Positions 21,051 to 30,327 of a DNA stretch of 64,000 bases are shown here, in pieces. Made by a program: the position numbers and the translations under genes. Source of the stretch: Sulfuritalea sp. (GTDB taxonomy: Bacteria; Pseudomonadota; Gammaproteobacteria; Burkholderiales; Rhodocyclaceae); contig JADJQA010000008.1 in NCBI GenBank assembly GCA_016712985.1, forward strand, positions 122,692 through 186,691, given 5' to 3'. Positions within the stretch are counted from its first letter, which is position 1, and the number at the start of each line of letters is the position of its first letter. Below the pieces are notes generated by a model, which was not told where the DNA came from, did no database searches, and saw only the letters and a program-made list of their open reading frames with translations.

Positions 21051-21290
21051 ATGCAAACCGTCAGCCTGTTCGACGCCAAAACCCATCTCTCGCGCCTGAT
21101 CGACCAGATCGCCACCGGCGCGGAAACAGAGATCGTGATTTCCCGCAACGGCAAGCCCGTGGCGCGCATGGTGCCGATCCAGGAGGATGTCTCGCGTCGC
21201 ATCGGCCTGGCCAAGGGGGAGTTCAAGGTGCCTGACGACATCGACGCGCACAACGCCGAGGTCGCCGCGCTGCTCCTTGGCGGCCGCTGA
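21051..21290 (+). CDS. Phd/YefM-family antitoxin
   Basis: 79 residues with the family signature SLFDAKTHLSRLIDQIATG, EIVISRNGKPVARMVP. Such proteins dimerise, bind the operon promoter and wrap their C-terminal tail around the toxin. A GGAGG at 21038-21042 precedes the ATG. The PIN-domain toxin starts 2 bases after its stop, so the two form an operon. Confidence 0.9.
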   Translation: MQTVSLFDAKTHLSRLIDQIATGAETEIVISRNGKPVARMVPIQEDVSRRIGLAKGEFKVPDDIDAHNAEVAALLLGGR

Positions 21291-21292
21291 TC

Positions 21293-21679
21293 GTGCGGCT
21301 GTTGCTCGATACCCAGATCATGCTGTGGGCGCTGACCGGGTCCGCGCGACTGGGTGCGGCGGCGCGCGGCCTGATCGCCGATCCGGCGAACGATATTTAC
21401 GTCAGCACCGCGTCGATCTGGGAAATCGCCATCAAGCACGCGCTCGGGCGCGGCGACATGCCGGTCAGCGGCGCGCGCGCCGCCGAGTTGTGCGCTGCGG
21501 CGGGCTACCGCGAACTGGCGGTGGCCTGGCGCCACGCCGTCACGGTGGAAACCCTGCCGCCGCTGCATGCCGATCCCGTCGACCGAATTCTCGTTGCACA
21601 AGCCCTGGCCGAACCCATGCGCTTGCTGTCGCGCGACGCCGCCGTGGCGGGTTACGGCGCCATGGTGATGGCGGTTTGA
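21293..21679 (+). CDS. vapC: VapC-type PIN-domain toxin
   Basis: 128-residue PIN-domain ribonuclease, GTG start. Acidic active-site residues are visible: LLLDTQIMLWAL (Asp), STASIWEIAIK (Glu), HADPVDRILVAQAL (Asp) and LLSRDAAVAGY (Asp). The sequence type (WEIAIKHALGRG, DRILVAQA) is that of the Sll0205-like PIN toxins usually paired with Phd-type antitoxins, as here. It is the first pair of several toxin-antitoxin genes around the restriction locus. Confidence 0.9.
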   Translation: MRLLLDTQIMLWALTGSARLGAAARGLIADPANDIYVSTASIWEIAIKHALGRGDMPVSGARAAELCAAAGYRELAVAWRHAVTVETLPPLHADPVDRILVAQALAEPMRLLSRDAAVAGYGAMVMAV

Positions 21680-21785
21680 TCGGTTTGCGTCACCGCTCGC
21701 CGACTTCATGTTTCTGGTATAAACAGGAGCAGACCGCTGCTTGTAACGTCGGCTGGAATTCGGCCGTCATCGCCTGGAATCTCCC

Positions 21786-24631
21786 ATGACCAAGAAGGCA
21801 TCCGCATCGTCCAAGAGCGCCGCCGCCCAGGCTGAAATCCTCAGTTACCGCCATGCCGACCGCCGCAAGAACAATCCCGAAGTCGGCATGGTCACGCCGG
21901 CCACCGACCCCGACGAGGGCAAGACCGTCTGGCAGCACGACCCGCATCTTGACCCGACGCTGAGCTGGACCGGCAAGGCCGAGCGCCTGAGTTTCGCCGT
22001 CGATACCGTCAGCCTGCATGTGCATGAGCGCATCGACCCGGCGAGCATTCTTTCGGCGGTGAGAAGAAGAGTCGGCACCGGGGACACGGCGAAAGACAAG
22101 GCCAAGGGCGCCAAGGCGGCCCGGCAGCGCGCCATGCAGCCCGGCCTGTTCGACGCGCCCTTCGAGAGCCTGCCGCTGCGCGACGCGATCGACTTCTACA
22201 AGCACGACAAGGGCTGGAGCAACCGGCTGGTGGCCGGCGATTCGCTTGCTGGTGATGAATTCGCTGTTGCAGAAGGAGGGCATGGCCGGGCAGGTGCAGA
22301 TGATGTATTTCGACCCGCCCTACGGCATCAAGTACGGCTCCAACTTCCAGCCCTTCGTGAACAAGCGCGACGTCAAGGACCGCGCCGACGCCGACCTGAC
22401 GCAGGAACCGGAAATGATCAAGGCATTTCGGGATACCTGGGAGCTGGGCATTCATTCCTACCTGACCTACCTGCGCGACCGGCTGCTGCTGGCGAAGGAG
22501 TTGTTGAGCGAGAGCGGCAGCGTGTTCGTGCAGATTTCGGATGAGAACCTGCACCATGTGCGGGAGATCATGGATGAGGTGTTTGGAGCAGGCAAACTAT
22601 TGCAATGATCTTCTTCCTGAAGACGAGCGGCAACGAAGCTACATTGATCCAGTTGGTGACTACCTTGTCTGGTACGGCAAGATTCGACGAAGACCAAGAT
22701 CAGCCTTTGACGTTGAGCGGAAGCAGAGATCACACTGGAGTACATTACAGGACTCGAAGTCCGAACGGCGAGGTTCGGCGCTTAACCGCCGCTGAAGTTC
22801 GGGGCGAAACGCGAGAACCCGAAGGCCGGCGTTTCATGCCGAGTAGCATGTACTCAGACAGTGGTGGCGGTACAACCAGCTACACAGTTAGTTTTCAGGA
22901 TCGGGTATTTTCAGTATTGCCAGGATATTTCTGGCGCACATCCGTTGATGGAATGCAGCGGCTCATCAAAGCCAAGCGAACTTGCGCCGATCGGGGAAGT
23001 ACCTGCGCTACAAAATGTTCTCCAGCGACTACCCGGTCGTTCAATCAACAACATGTGGGCCGATGTACGGGCTGGCGGCCTTGGAGACGCGAAGGTTCTA
23101 TGTAGTTCAGACAAACGCGGATGTCATCGAACGCTGTCTCCTGATGACCAGCGACACCGGCGACTTGGTGTTCGACCCCACCTGCGGTTCCGGTACCACG
23201 GCCTTCGTCGCCGAGAAATGGGGCCGGCGCTGGATCACCTGCGACACCTCGCGCGTGGCGGTAACGCTGGCCAAGCAGCGCTTGATGACGGCGAGCTACG
23301 ACTACTACGAGCTGCGCTATCCGCACGAGGGCCTGCGCGGCGGCTTCATCTGGAAGACCGTGCCGCATGTGACGCTGAAATCCATCGCCAACAATCCGGA
23401 GATCGACGAGCTTTACGAGCGCATGCATCCGGCCGTCGAGGCGGCGCTGGCAACGCTGAACGCGGCGCTTGCAGGCCCGTCATTCCGGCGCAAGCCGGAA
23501 TCCAGAAACGCCGCCAAAGAACTGGATGCCGGCCTTCGCCGGCATGACGAGGGTGGGTTGCAGGAATGGGAAGTCCCCTTCGATTTCCCCGCCGACTGGA
23601 ACGAAAATGCCCGCGCACCCTTCGATGCCTTCCACGCCGCGCGGCAATCGATGCAGAAACAGATGGACCGTTCCATTGCCGACCATGCCGACCAGGAAAC
23701 GCTCTACGACAAGCCGGCGAAGTCGAAGACCAAGCTGCGCATCACCGGGCCGTTCAGCGTCGAGGCGGTGCCTTTCCCGACCGTCGCCGCGCTCGATGAA
23801 ACCCGGCCCCTGCAAGAAGCGGACGCGAGCATCGCGCGTTCCGGCGAATCCTCGCGCCAGCATCAGTGGCGCGACGAGTTGCTGAAGACCGGCATCCGCG
23901 GCAAGGGAGGGCAGATGCTCAAGTTCGCCGAACTGGAAACCCAGCCCGGCACGCGCTATCTGCATGCCACCGGGCATCTGGAAAGCGGCGAGCGCGTGGT
24001 GGTCAGCTTCGGCCCGGAGTACGCGGCGCTGGAACAAAGGCAGGTCGCGATGGCCCTGACCGAGGCCGGCGAACTGTTCCCGCTGCCGAAGATGATCGTG
24101 TTCTGCGCCTTCACCTTCGATCCGGAGGCGGCGAAGGACATCGACCACCTGAAGGGCATCGTCGCGCTGAAGGCGCAGATGAATACCGACCTGCTGACCG
24201 AAGACCTGAAGAAGGCCCGCGCATCGAACCAATCCTTCTGGCTCATGGGCCAGCCCGACGTGGAAGTGCGCAAACTCAAGAACGGCGACTTCGAAGTGGA
24301 GGTGCACGGCTTCGATTACTTCGATACCGTGAAGGCTGAACTGGTTTCCGGCGGCAAGGGCCGGATCGCGATGTGGTCGCTGGATACCGACTACGATGAG
24401 CGCTCGCTGTTCCCGCATCAGGTGTTCTTCCCGATGGCCGGCAAGGGCGAGGGCTGGGACAAGCTGAAGAAGGACATCCGCGCCGAACTCGACGAAGAGC
24501 TGCTGCCGCAGTTTCACGGCACGGTCTCGCTGCCCTTCGCGGCAGGGGACAACCGCAAGGTGGCGGTGAAGATTGTGGATGACCGGGGAATAGAATCGCT
24601 GAAGATCGTGAATCTGGAGGATTCAAAATGA
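21786..24631 (+). CDS. mod: Type III restriction-modification adenine methyltransferase (Mod), several frame breaks
   Basis: N6-adenine methyltransferase and recognition subunit of a type III system, about 945 residues when joined. The beta-class order is seen: motif IV DPPYGIKYGSNF early (about 22310), then motif I DPTCGSGTTAFVAEKWGRRW (about 23175). Between them lies the target-recognition region, lower in GC and read only by switching among three frames. Breaks: about 22243 (one extra T), about 22600, and several at 22675-23090. From 23100 the frame is open to 24631. An in-frame palindromic repeat (23478-23549) adds 24 residues. The C-terminus (FAAGDNRKVAVKIVDDRG) has a diverged copy at 25157-25333. 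The stop overlaps the next ATG (ATGA). Confidence 0.85.
23478..23549. repeat. 72-bp palindromic repeat inserted in frame inside mod
   Basis: Two 28-base arms, starting CGTCATTCCGGCGCAAGCC and ending GCCTTCGCCGGCATGACG, flank a 16-base centre. This is the dispersed betaproteobacterial type of repeat whose translation gives SFRRKPESR. The unit is exactly 24 codons, so the frame is kept, and the protein gains PSFRRKPESRNAAKELDAGL and a few more residues. A second copy lies at 30193-30289. Confidence 0.85.
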
Positions 24632-24855
24632 ATGCGCATGTAATGGAACTGCTGGAGGAAGCCAAGAAACTGCCGGTGCATGAGCGCATCGAGCTGGCCG
24701 ATTTGATTTATGCCGATGTTCCGGTCGATCCGAAATGGGAGGCGGCGTGGGCTACCGAGGCGCAACGGCGCATCGAGGCCTATCGGCGCGGCGAGATCGA
24801 GGCGGTGGATGCCGACGAGATGCATGCCCGGATTGCGGCAAAGTACGGTCTGTAG
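24628..24855 (+). CDS. Addiction-module antitoxin, first copy
   Basis: 75 residues, helical and acidic: MELLEEAKKLPVHERIELAD, then WEAAWATEAQRRIEAYRRG. This matches the putative addiction-module component family (unstable antitoxin, TIGR02574-like) that pairs with ParE/RelE toxins. Its ATG overlaps the mod stop (ATGA) and its TAG overlaps the toxin's GTG, so all three are translationally linked. A paralogue is at 25330-25563. Confidence 0.85.
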   Translation: MNAHVMELLEEAKKLPVHERIELADLIYADVPVDPKWEAAWATEAQRRIEAYRRGEIEAVDADEMHARIAAKYGL

Positions 24856-25157
24856 TGAAGATACGTTACATCGCGGTCGCCGAAATCGAGTTCGATGAGA
24901 CTGTAGCCTGGTATCTGGCGCGTACCCGCGGAGCAGCCCGCCACTTCGGCAAGGAAGTAAGGAATGTCGAACGCTTGTTGCTCAGGTATCCTCGAATCGG
25001 CCGGTGTGTCGAGCTTGATGCCCGCAGCTTGTGCATCAATGATTTCCCTTACAACCTGATCTACTCGATCGAGAAAAACGAGATCGTGGTGGTTGCCGTG
25101 GCTCACCACAGCCGTCGTCCCGGGTACTGGATGGATCGCCTGGGCGATACTCGCTGA
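24855..25157 (+). CDS. ParE/RelE-family toxin
   Basis: 100 residues from GTG 24855, which shares its G with the antitoxin stop. The fold signature of the family is seen: AVAEIEFDETVAWYLAR, GAARHFGKEVRNVERLLLRYP, ELDARSLCINDFPYNLIYSI, and the final strand VVVAVAHHSRRPGYWMDR. Such toxins poison gyrase (ParE) or cleave translated mRNA (RelE); the sequence does not decide which. The C-terminal RRPGYW is typical of the ParE-like subgroup. Confidence 0.88.
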   Translation: MKIRYIAVAEIEFDETVAWYLARTRGAARHFGKEVRNVERLLLRYPRIGRCVELDARSLCINDFPYNLIYSIEKNEIVVVAVAHHSRRPGYWMDRLGDTR

Positions 25158-25333
25158 TGGCAGCCTCCCTGATCCGCGCCGAACTGGACAAAGACCTGTT
25201 GGCGAAGGTTCGCGGCCCGGTATCGCTGTTCTTTGCGGCGGGCAATACGCTCAAGGTGGCTATGAAGATCGTGGGTGACCGGGAGACTGAGTTGTTGAAG
25301 ATAGTGAATCTGGATCAAGGAGATCTGCGATGA
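25157..25333 (+). pseudogene. Duplicated 3' tail of a mod gene
   Basis: A 58-residue frame, IRAELDKDLLAKVRGPVSLF, then KVAMKIVGDRETELLKIVNL, aligns along its whole length with the last 50 residues of the Mod protein upstream (IRAELDEELLPQFHGTVSL, KVAVKIVDDRGIESLKIVNL). It has no methyltransferase motifs. Like the real mod, its stop overlaps the ATG of an addiction-module antitoxin. It is the remnant of a second mod-antitoxin junction, produced by tandem duplication or recombination with a related locus. Confidence 0.8.
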
Positions 25334-25563
25334 ATGCACGAGTGGAAGCCCTTATTGATCAAGCGAGAGGTATGACTTCGGAAGAACGTGTCGCGGCGCT
25401 CGATGCCTTGCAGGAACTTGTCGCTCCACCGGATCAGGCATGGGGCGAAGCCTGGGCAAGAGAGAGCGAAGAGCGTCTGGATGCCTACTTGCGCGGCGAC
25501 ATCGACGGGGAGGATTTCGACGTGGTCATGGAGCGGATGCGGCAGGAATTCCTCGTCAAATGA
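25330..25563 (+). CDS. Addiction-module antitoxin, second copy, without adjacent toxin
   Basis: 77 residues clearly paralogous to the antitoxin at 24628: MNARVEALIDQARGMTSEER, AWGEAWARESEERLDAYLRG. The shared pattern is MNAxVxxL, AWAxE, R, AYxRGxI. No ParE/RelE gene follows; the next gene, 31 bases on, is the AAA ATPase. It may be a leftover of the duplication or may have been recruited to the downstream genes. Confidence 0.8.
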   Translation: MNARVEALIDQARGMTSEERVAALDALQELVAPPDQAWGEAWARESEERLDAYLRGDIDGEDFDVVMERMRQEFLVK

Positions 25564-25594
25564 GGGTGAAGATTTTGAAATTGGAGGACTGGCC

Positions 25595-26758
25595 GTGCTG
25601 ATTACTCGACTGAAGCTAAAGAACTGGCTCAATTTCAAGAAGGTCGATGTCGCCTTGCGTGAAAGGGTCTACGTGATCGGCCCGAACGCATCCGGAAAAT
25701 CAAATCTGCTTGAGGTTCTTCGCTTTCTGCGCGATGTCGCAAAGCCCGAAGGTGGCGGTCTGCAAAAGGCCGTGAAGGACCGAGGGGGAATTACCAAACT
25801 ACGTAGCCTTTTGGCAAGAAGAGATCCAGAAATCTCGATTGAAGTGGAGCTTGCCGAGCGCGTTGATGCTGAACCTGTTTGGCGCTACTGTCTTGCGTTT
25901 CGTAGTGAAGGCAAAGGACAGCAACGTTTGCTGGTGAGCAAGGAGCAAGTTGTGCATCTGCCCACGGGAATCATTTCCTGTGATCGCCCTAACGAGGAAG
26001 ACAAGGCGGACACGGATCGTCTTACTCAAACCTATCTTGAGCAAATCAACACGAACCGGGAGTTTCGCGACGTTGCGGACTTTTTCGCTTCCATTACCTA
26101 CCTGCATCTTGTTCCTCAACTGTTGAAACATGCAGATCAGTTGGGCGGATATCGCATGGAGGATGATCCTTTCGGTCAGTCCTTTCTGGAACGCATCGCG
26201 AAGACTCCTGAACGGACGCAACTTGCGCGCCTCGGCAAGATCGAGAGCGTCCTAAAGGTTTGCGTTCCAAACATGAAAAACCTGCGGTTTGAGCGCGACG
26301 AAATCACAGGCACTCCTCATCTGGAGGCAATGTATGCCCATTGGCGGCCAGACGCTGGGTGGCAACGTGAGAGCCAATTCTCCGATGGAACTTTGCGACT
26401 ACTGGGCATTATGTGGAGCCTGCTGGACGGCGACTCGCTGTTGCTGCTCGAAGAGCCTGAGTTGTCGCTTAACGAGGACATCGTGCGGCGAATTCCACCG
26501 TTGATATGGCGTATCCAGCGCTACGCCAAGTACAGGCGCCAAGTATTTATTACGACCCATAGTGAAGCCTTACTTGGAGATAAGGGAATTGATCCTCGCG
26601 AGGTCATCCGGCTGGAGCCAACCCAAGATGGCACGAAGGTGATTGAGTCTACCGAAGCGGACAGGGCTCTGATTGCGGCAGGTTACAGCGTTGCCGAGGC
26701 AATGCTGCCTAAAGCGAAACCTGCTCAAGTAGACCAGCTCACGCTCTTTAATCCATGA
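25595..26758 (+). CDS. AAA family ATPase (AAA_21/OLD-like), partner of the Toprim protein
   Basis: 387-residue ABC-type ATPase of the RecF/SMC-like class used by many defence systems. GTG 25595 follows GGAGG at 25583-25587. Walker A is at residues 29-36 (GPNASGKS), a signature-like SQFSDGTLRLLGIMWSLL near residue 270, Walker B SLLLLEEPELSLNED, and the His-switch VFITTHSEALLGDKG. No nuclease domain is fused, unlike true OLD proteins; the Toprim activity is supplied by the next gene, whose ATG overlaps this stop (ATGA). The two-gene layout recalls AriA/AriB of PARIS and RloA/RloB. Composition is lower in GC than the surrounding genes, consistent with transfer. Confidence 0.85.
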   Translation: MLITRLKLKNWLNFKKVDVALRERVYVIGPNASGKSNLLEVLRFLRDVAKPEGGGLQKAVKDRGGITKLRSLLARRDPEISIEVELAERVDAEPVWRYCLAFRSEGKGQQRLLVSKEQVVHLPTGIISCDRPNEEDKADTDRLTQTYLEQINTNREFRDVADFFASITYLHLVPQLLKHADQLGGYRMEDDPFGQSFLERIAKTPERTQLARLGKIESVLKVCVPNMKNLRFERDEITGTPHLEAMYAHWRPDAGWQRESQFSDGTLRLLGIMWSLLDGDSLLLLEEPELSLNEDIVRRIPPLIWRIQRYAKYRRQVFITTHSEALLGDKGIDPREVIRLEPTQDGTKVIESTEADRALIAAGYSVAEAMLPKAKPAQVDQLTLFNP

Positions 26759-27366
26759 CCGGAAGAGCCATTCTGGTAGCCGTCGAAGACGAGTTGAGTG
26801 CAGCGGTAATGCGGCGGCTTGTTGCGTCTGTCGACAGAGACTTCGTTATAGACCGAATCATCAATACCCGAGGTAACGGACCACTGAGGGCCGGCGTACC
26901 CAAATTCAAATCCGCGAGCCATGTGCTACCCCATGTGGTACTGACGGATCTCGACCGCAGCCCGTGCCCTCCTGACTTGTTGCAAAAGTGGGGAGCAATC
27001 AATCTCCCTGCGCAGCTTCTGGTCCGTGTAGCCGTTCGCGAGGTCGAGGCGTGGCTGCTCGCTGACCGATTCGGCATCGCAGATTTCCTCGCCGTCGCAG
27101 CAATCAAGGTGCCTGCCAACCCCGAAGGCGAGACCGACCCGAAACGAACATTGATCAACTTGGCCCGGCGTAGCCGGAAGCGGCGGTTAGCGCAGGAACT
27201 CGTTCCAACACCCGGTTCGCCGAATAAGATCGGTCCTTTTTACAACGCCCGGCTGACGGAATTCGTCAGCCGTCAATGGAATGTGGTGCAGGCAAGGGGA
27301 AATGCTCCAAGTCTGGATCGCGCCTTGGCGCGCCTCTCGACATTCCTACCGATTGGAAAGAAGTGA
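26755..27366 (+). CDS. Toprim-like protein resembling DUF4276, partner of the AAA ATPase
   Basis: 203 residues. An N-terminal glutamate in ILVAVEDELSAAVMRRL, the DxD motif in HVVLTDLDRSPCPPD and the conserved VREVEAWLLADRFG are what I expect from the DUF4276/Toprim group. Toprim domains of this kind act as metal-dependent nucleases in OLD, Gabija and PARIS-type defence. The ATG overlaps the ATPase stop and the GTG of res overlaps this stop (GTGA), so the protein is produced together with both. Function is inferred from fold and context; the family assignment was made by eye. Confidence 0.7.
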   Translation: MTGRAILVAVEDELSAAVMRRLVASVDRDFVIDRIINTRGNGPLRAGVPKFKSASHVLPHVVLTDLDRSPCPPDLLQKWGAINLPAQLLVRVAVREVEAWLLADRFGIADFLAVAAIKVPANPEGETDPKRTLINLARRSRKRRLAQELVPTPGSPNKIGPFYNARLTEFVSRQWNVVQARGNAPSLDRALARLSTFLPIGKK

Positions 27367-30148
27367 GTGCAGCAAAGTCGCTAATCATCAACTCCCCCTA
27401 CGTCGCTCCCGCCCGCCACTGGCAGCAGGCACGCGACGGTTCGCTGGCGCTGCTGGAATCGCGCCGGCCGGCGAGTTACGAGATTTTCGACATCCGCAAC
27501 AACACCCGGCGCACCGAGGAACTGGAACGGATCGGCGAGATTCGCGGCCGGGTGGATGCCTGGCGCGCGGCCGGCTATCCGGGCGCGACCGCGGTTACGC
27601 GGCGTTTGCTGGAACACTGGCACGACCGCAATGCGCGGCGGCTGCCGTTCTACTTCTGCCAGTTGGAAGCCATCGAAACCCTGATCTGGTGGGTGGAAGG
27701 CACGCCCGAGTTCCGCCAAGGGATCTTCGTTCCCGGCGACGGCGGACCTTGGGAACGGCTGTGCAGCAAGATGGCGACGGGCGCGGGCAAGACGGCGGTG
27801 ATGGCGATGATCGTCACCTGGCAGGTATTGAATGCGCTGACCTATCCGAAACGGCAGAAAGATTTTCGCGGGCATTCTTTGTCGTGGCGCCCGGCCTCAC
27901 CGTCAAGGAACGATTGCGCGTGCTGTATCCGGGAGAACCGGACAACGCCTACGACGAGTTTTCGTTATGCCCGTCGGAAGCGCTGCGGCAGAAGCTGAAC
28001 CAGGCGGAAATCCTGATCGAGAACTGGCACACACTGATGCCCTTGAAAGAGCAGGACCGTTCGGTGGTGAAGAAGGGCGCGGAGTCCGACGAGGCTTTCG
28101 CCCGCCGTGTGCTGGGCAAGCTGGCAAGCTTTCGCGATCTGGTGATCATCAACGACGAGGCGCATCACGCTTACCGCGTGCCGGCCGAGGCGAAGATCAG
28201 CAAGAAGGCGGCAGCGGAACAGGGGCTTGATCTGGACGAGGCGACGCGCTGGATCGAGGGGCTGGACCGGATACACAAGACGCGGCGCATCCAGCGCACG
28301 TTCGATCTTTCCGCGACGCCCTTCGCGCCGACCGGCAAGGCCAGCACCGAGGCCGGACTGTTCTCGTGGATCGTCTCCGACTTCGGCCTCAACGATGCGA
28401 TCGAAGCCGGCCTGGTGAAAACACCGCGCGTGGTGATTCGCGATGACGCACTGCCCGACGCCAGGACTTATCGCTCCAAGCTGTACCACCTTTACCGCGA
28501 CCCGGAGGTGGCGGAGGACCTGAACCGCAAGGCATTGGCGCACGAACCTTTGCCGAAGCTGGTGCAGGATGCCTACACGCTGCTCGGCGCCGACTGGCGG
28601 GCCGCGCAACAGCAATGGCGCGACGCCGGACACACTTCGCCGCCGGTATTGCTGACGGTGTGCAACCGCACCGAAACGGCGGCCCGCATCGAGCGCTACT
28701 TCAGCAAGGGTGATGCCCACTGGCCCGAGCTGCACGCGCCGGAACGCACCCTGCGTGTCGATTCGCGGGTGCTGGAGAAGGCCGAGATCGGCGAAACCGC
28801 GGCCACCGACAAGGACTACGAAGCCACGCTTCAGGCAATTGTCGAGGCTGTGGCAATTCCCGAAGACAGGAAGCAGAGGCTGCGCGAGATGAAGAAGGAA
28901 GACCTGCTGCGCTCGATTGTCGATAACGTCGGCAAGCGCGGTACGGCCGGTCAGGACGTGCAGAACGTGATCTCGGTGGCGATGCTGTCCGAAGGCTGGG
29001 ACGCGAAGAACGTAACGCACATCATGGGTCTGCGCGCTTTCACCAGCCAGTTGCTGTGCGAGCAGGTGATCGGCCGTGGCCTGCGCCGGGTGTCCTACGA
29101 TCTGGACGAAAACGGTTTGTTCAAGCCCGAGTACGTCAATGTCTTCGGCGTGCCGCTGTCGATATTCCAGGATGTCGGCGATGGCGGCGAACCGCCGCCG
29201 CCACCGCGCCCCAGTACGCAGGTCGAATCACTGCCCGAGCGCAATGCGCTGGAGATTCGCTGGCCGAACGTGTTGCGTGTCGATACGGTGGTGCGGCCCA
29301 CGCTGGTGGTCGACTGGGATGCGGTGGCCGCGCTGGCTTTTGATCCGGCGGCAACACCCGTGGTGGCGGAAATCGCCCCGGCATTGGGCGGCGCAACCGA
29401 CATCAGCAAGGCGGTGCGCATCGATCTGGAATTGCTGCCGGAGGAATTTCGCCTCCAGCGCATCAGCTTCAAGGCGGCGGCCAAGGCCTTCGCGGCGCTG
29501 GAGGGTCGCTTCACCGGCAAGCGGGAATATCTGGTGTTCCAGTTGATCCGGCTGGTCGCCGCCTTCCTCGCCTCGAACAAAATCGACATTCCGTCCTTGT
29601 TTCATCAGGAGCCGTTGCGGCGGCGCATCCTGTTTGCGCTGAACATGGATTTGATCGTCCAGCATCTGTTGCGTCATATCGCCGAGCAGAACGTGGAGCG
29701 GCTGGAGCCGGTGTTCGATGAGGAGTTCCCGATTGGCTCGACCCGCGGCATGCGTACCTGGTACACCACCAAGCCCTGTCAGCCGACCAGAAAGTCGCAG
29801 ATCAGCCACATGCTGGCCGACAGCGCCTGGGAGCAGCATGCGGCGAACGTGCTGGAGATGAGCGAGCGCGTGGCGACTTACGCCAAGAACGACCATCTGG
29901 GCTTTCAGTTGCACTACCTCTGGAACGGCGTGCGCCGCCGTTTCCTGCCCGATTTCCTGATCCGGCTTGTGAGCGGCAAGACGCTGATCCTGGAAATCAA
30001 GGGTGAAGATTCCGAACAGGACCGCGCCAAGCGTGCGGCCCTCGCGATCTGGGTGCAGGCGGTCAATGCCAAGGGCGGCTTCGGTATCTGGTGCTGGGAT
30101 GTGGCTTTTGAACCCGCGCAGATCCAGGACATTCTCGGCCGGCACTGA
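27363..30148 (+). CDS. res: Type III restriction endonuclease subunit (Res), one frame break
   Basis: ATP-dependent translocase and nuclease subunit, about 928 residues after joining. GTG 27363 (VSAAKSLIINSPYVAP) overlaps the previous stop. Superfamily 2 motifs: MATGAGKTAVMAM (I), VIINDEAHHAYR (II), TFDLSATPFAPTG (III), QVIGRGLRRVSYD (VI). The C-terminal PD-(D/E)XK nuclease is RFLPDFLIRL then TLILEIKGED. At 27863-27866 one T is missing from TTTT: adding it joins RQKDF to SRAFFVVAPGLTVKERL. It closes an operon that began with mod; ATPase, Toprim and antitoxin genes lie in between. Confidence 0.9.
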
Positions 30149-30192
30149 CTGAATCACAGGCTGTGAAATAATTGGCACCAGCCATCCTGTCC

Positions 30193-30289
30193 GTCATTCC
30201 GGCGTAAGCCGGAATCCAGTGCGTGGCGCTGATATCCATGAAAACAATCGGATAGCCGAACTGGACCCCGGCCTTCGCCGGGGTGACGA
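30193..30289. repeat. Second copy of the CGTCATTCCGGCG palindromic repeat, longer centre
   Basis: The left arm CGTCATTCCGGCGTAAGCC is nearly identical to the copy inside mod; the right arm CCGGCCTTCGCCGGGGTGACG is its inverted partner. The centre is about 40 bases instead of 16. It lies between res and hpnE, thus at the edge of the island. It could act as a transcript-end hairpin for the convergent genes. Confidence 0.75.
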
Positions 30290-30327
30290 GAGCGGAAATC
30301 GAGCCGTAATGAATTTTTCACAAGCTC

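Noticed and set aside
22240..23100. Phase variation of mod by simple sequence repeats
   Set aside because: Type III mod genes are often phase-variable, but no tandem tetra- or pentanucleotide tract is present at the breaks.
21051..30300. A complete BREX, DISARM, CBASS or CRISPR system in the island
   Set aside because: No repeat-spacer array, no cyclase-effector pair, and no BREX/DISARM core proteins were recognised; the R-M genes are clearly type III.
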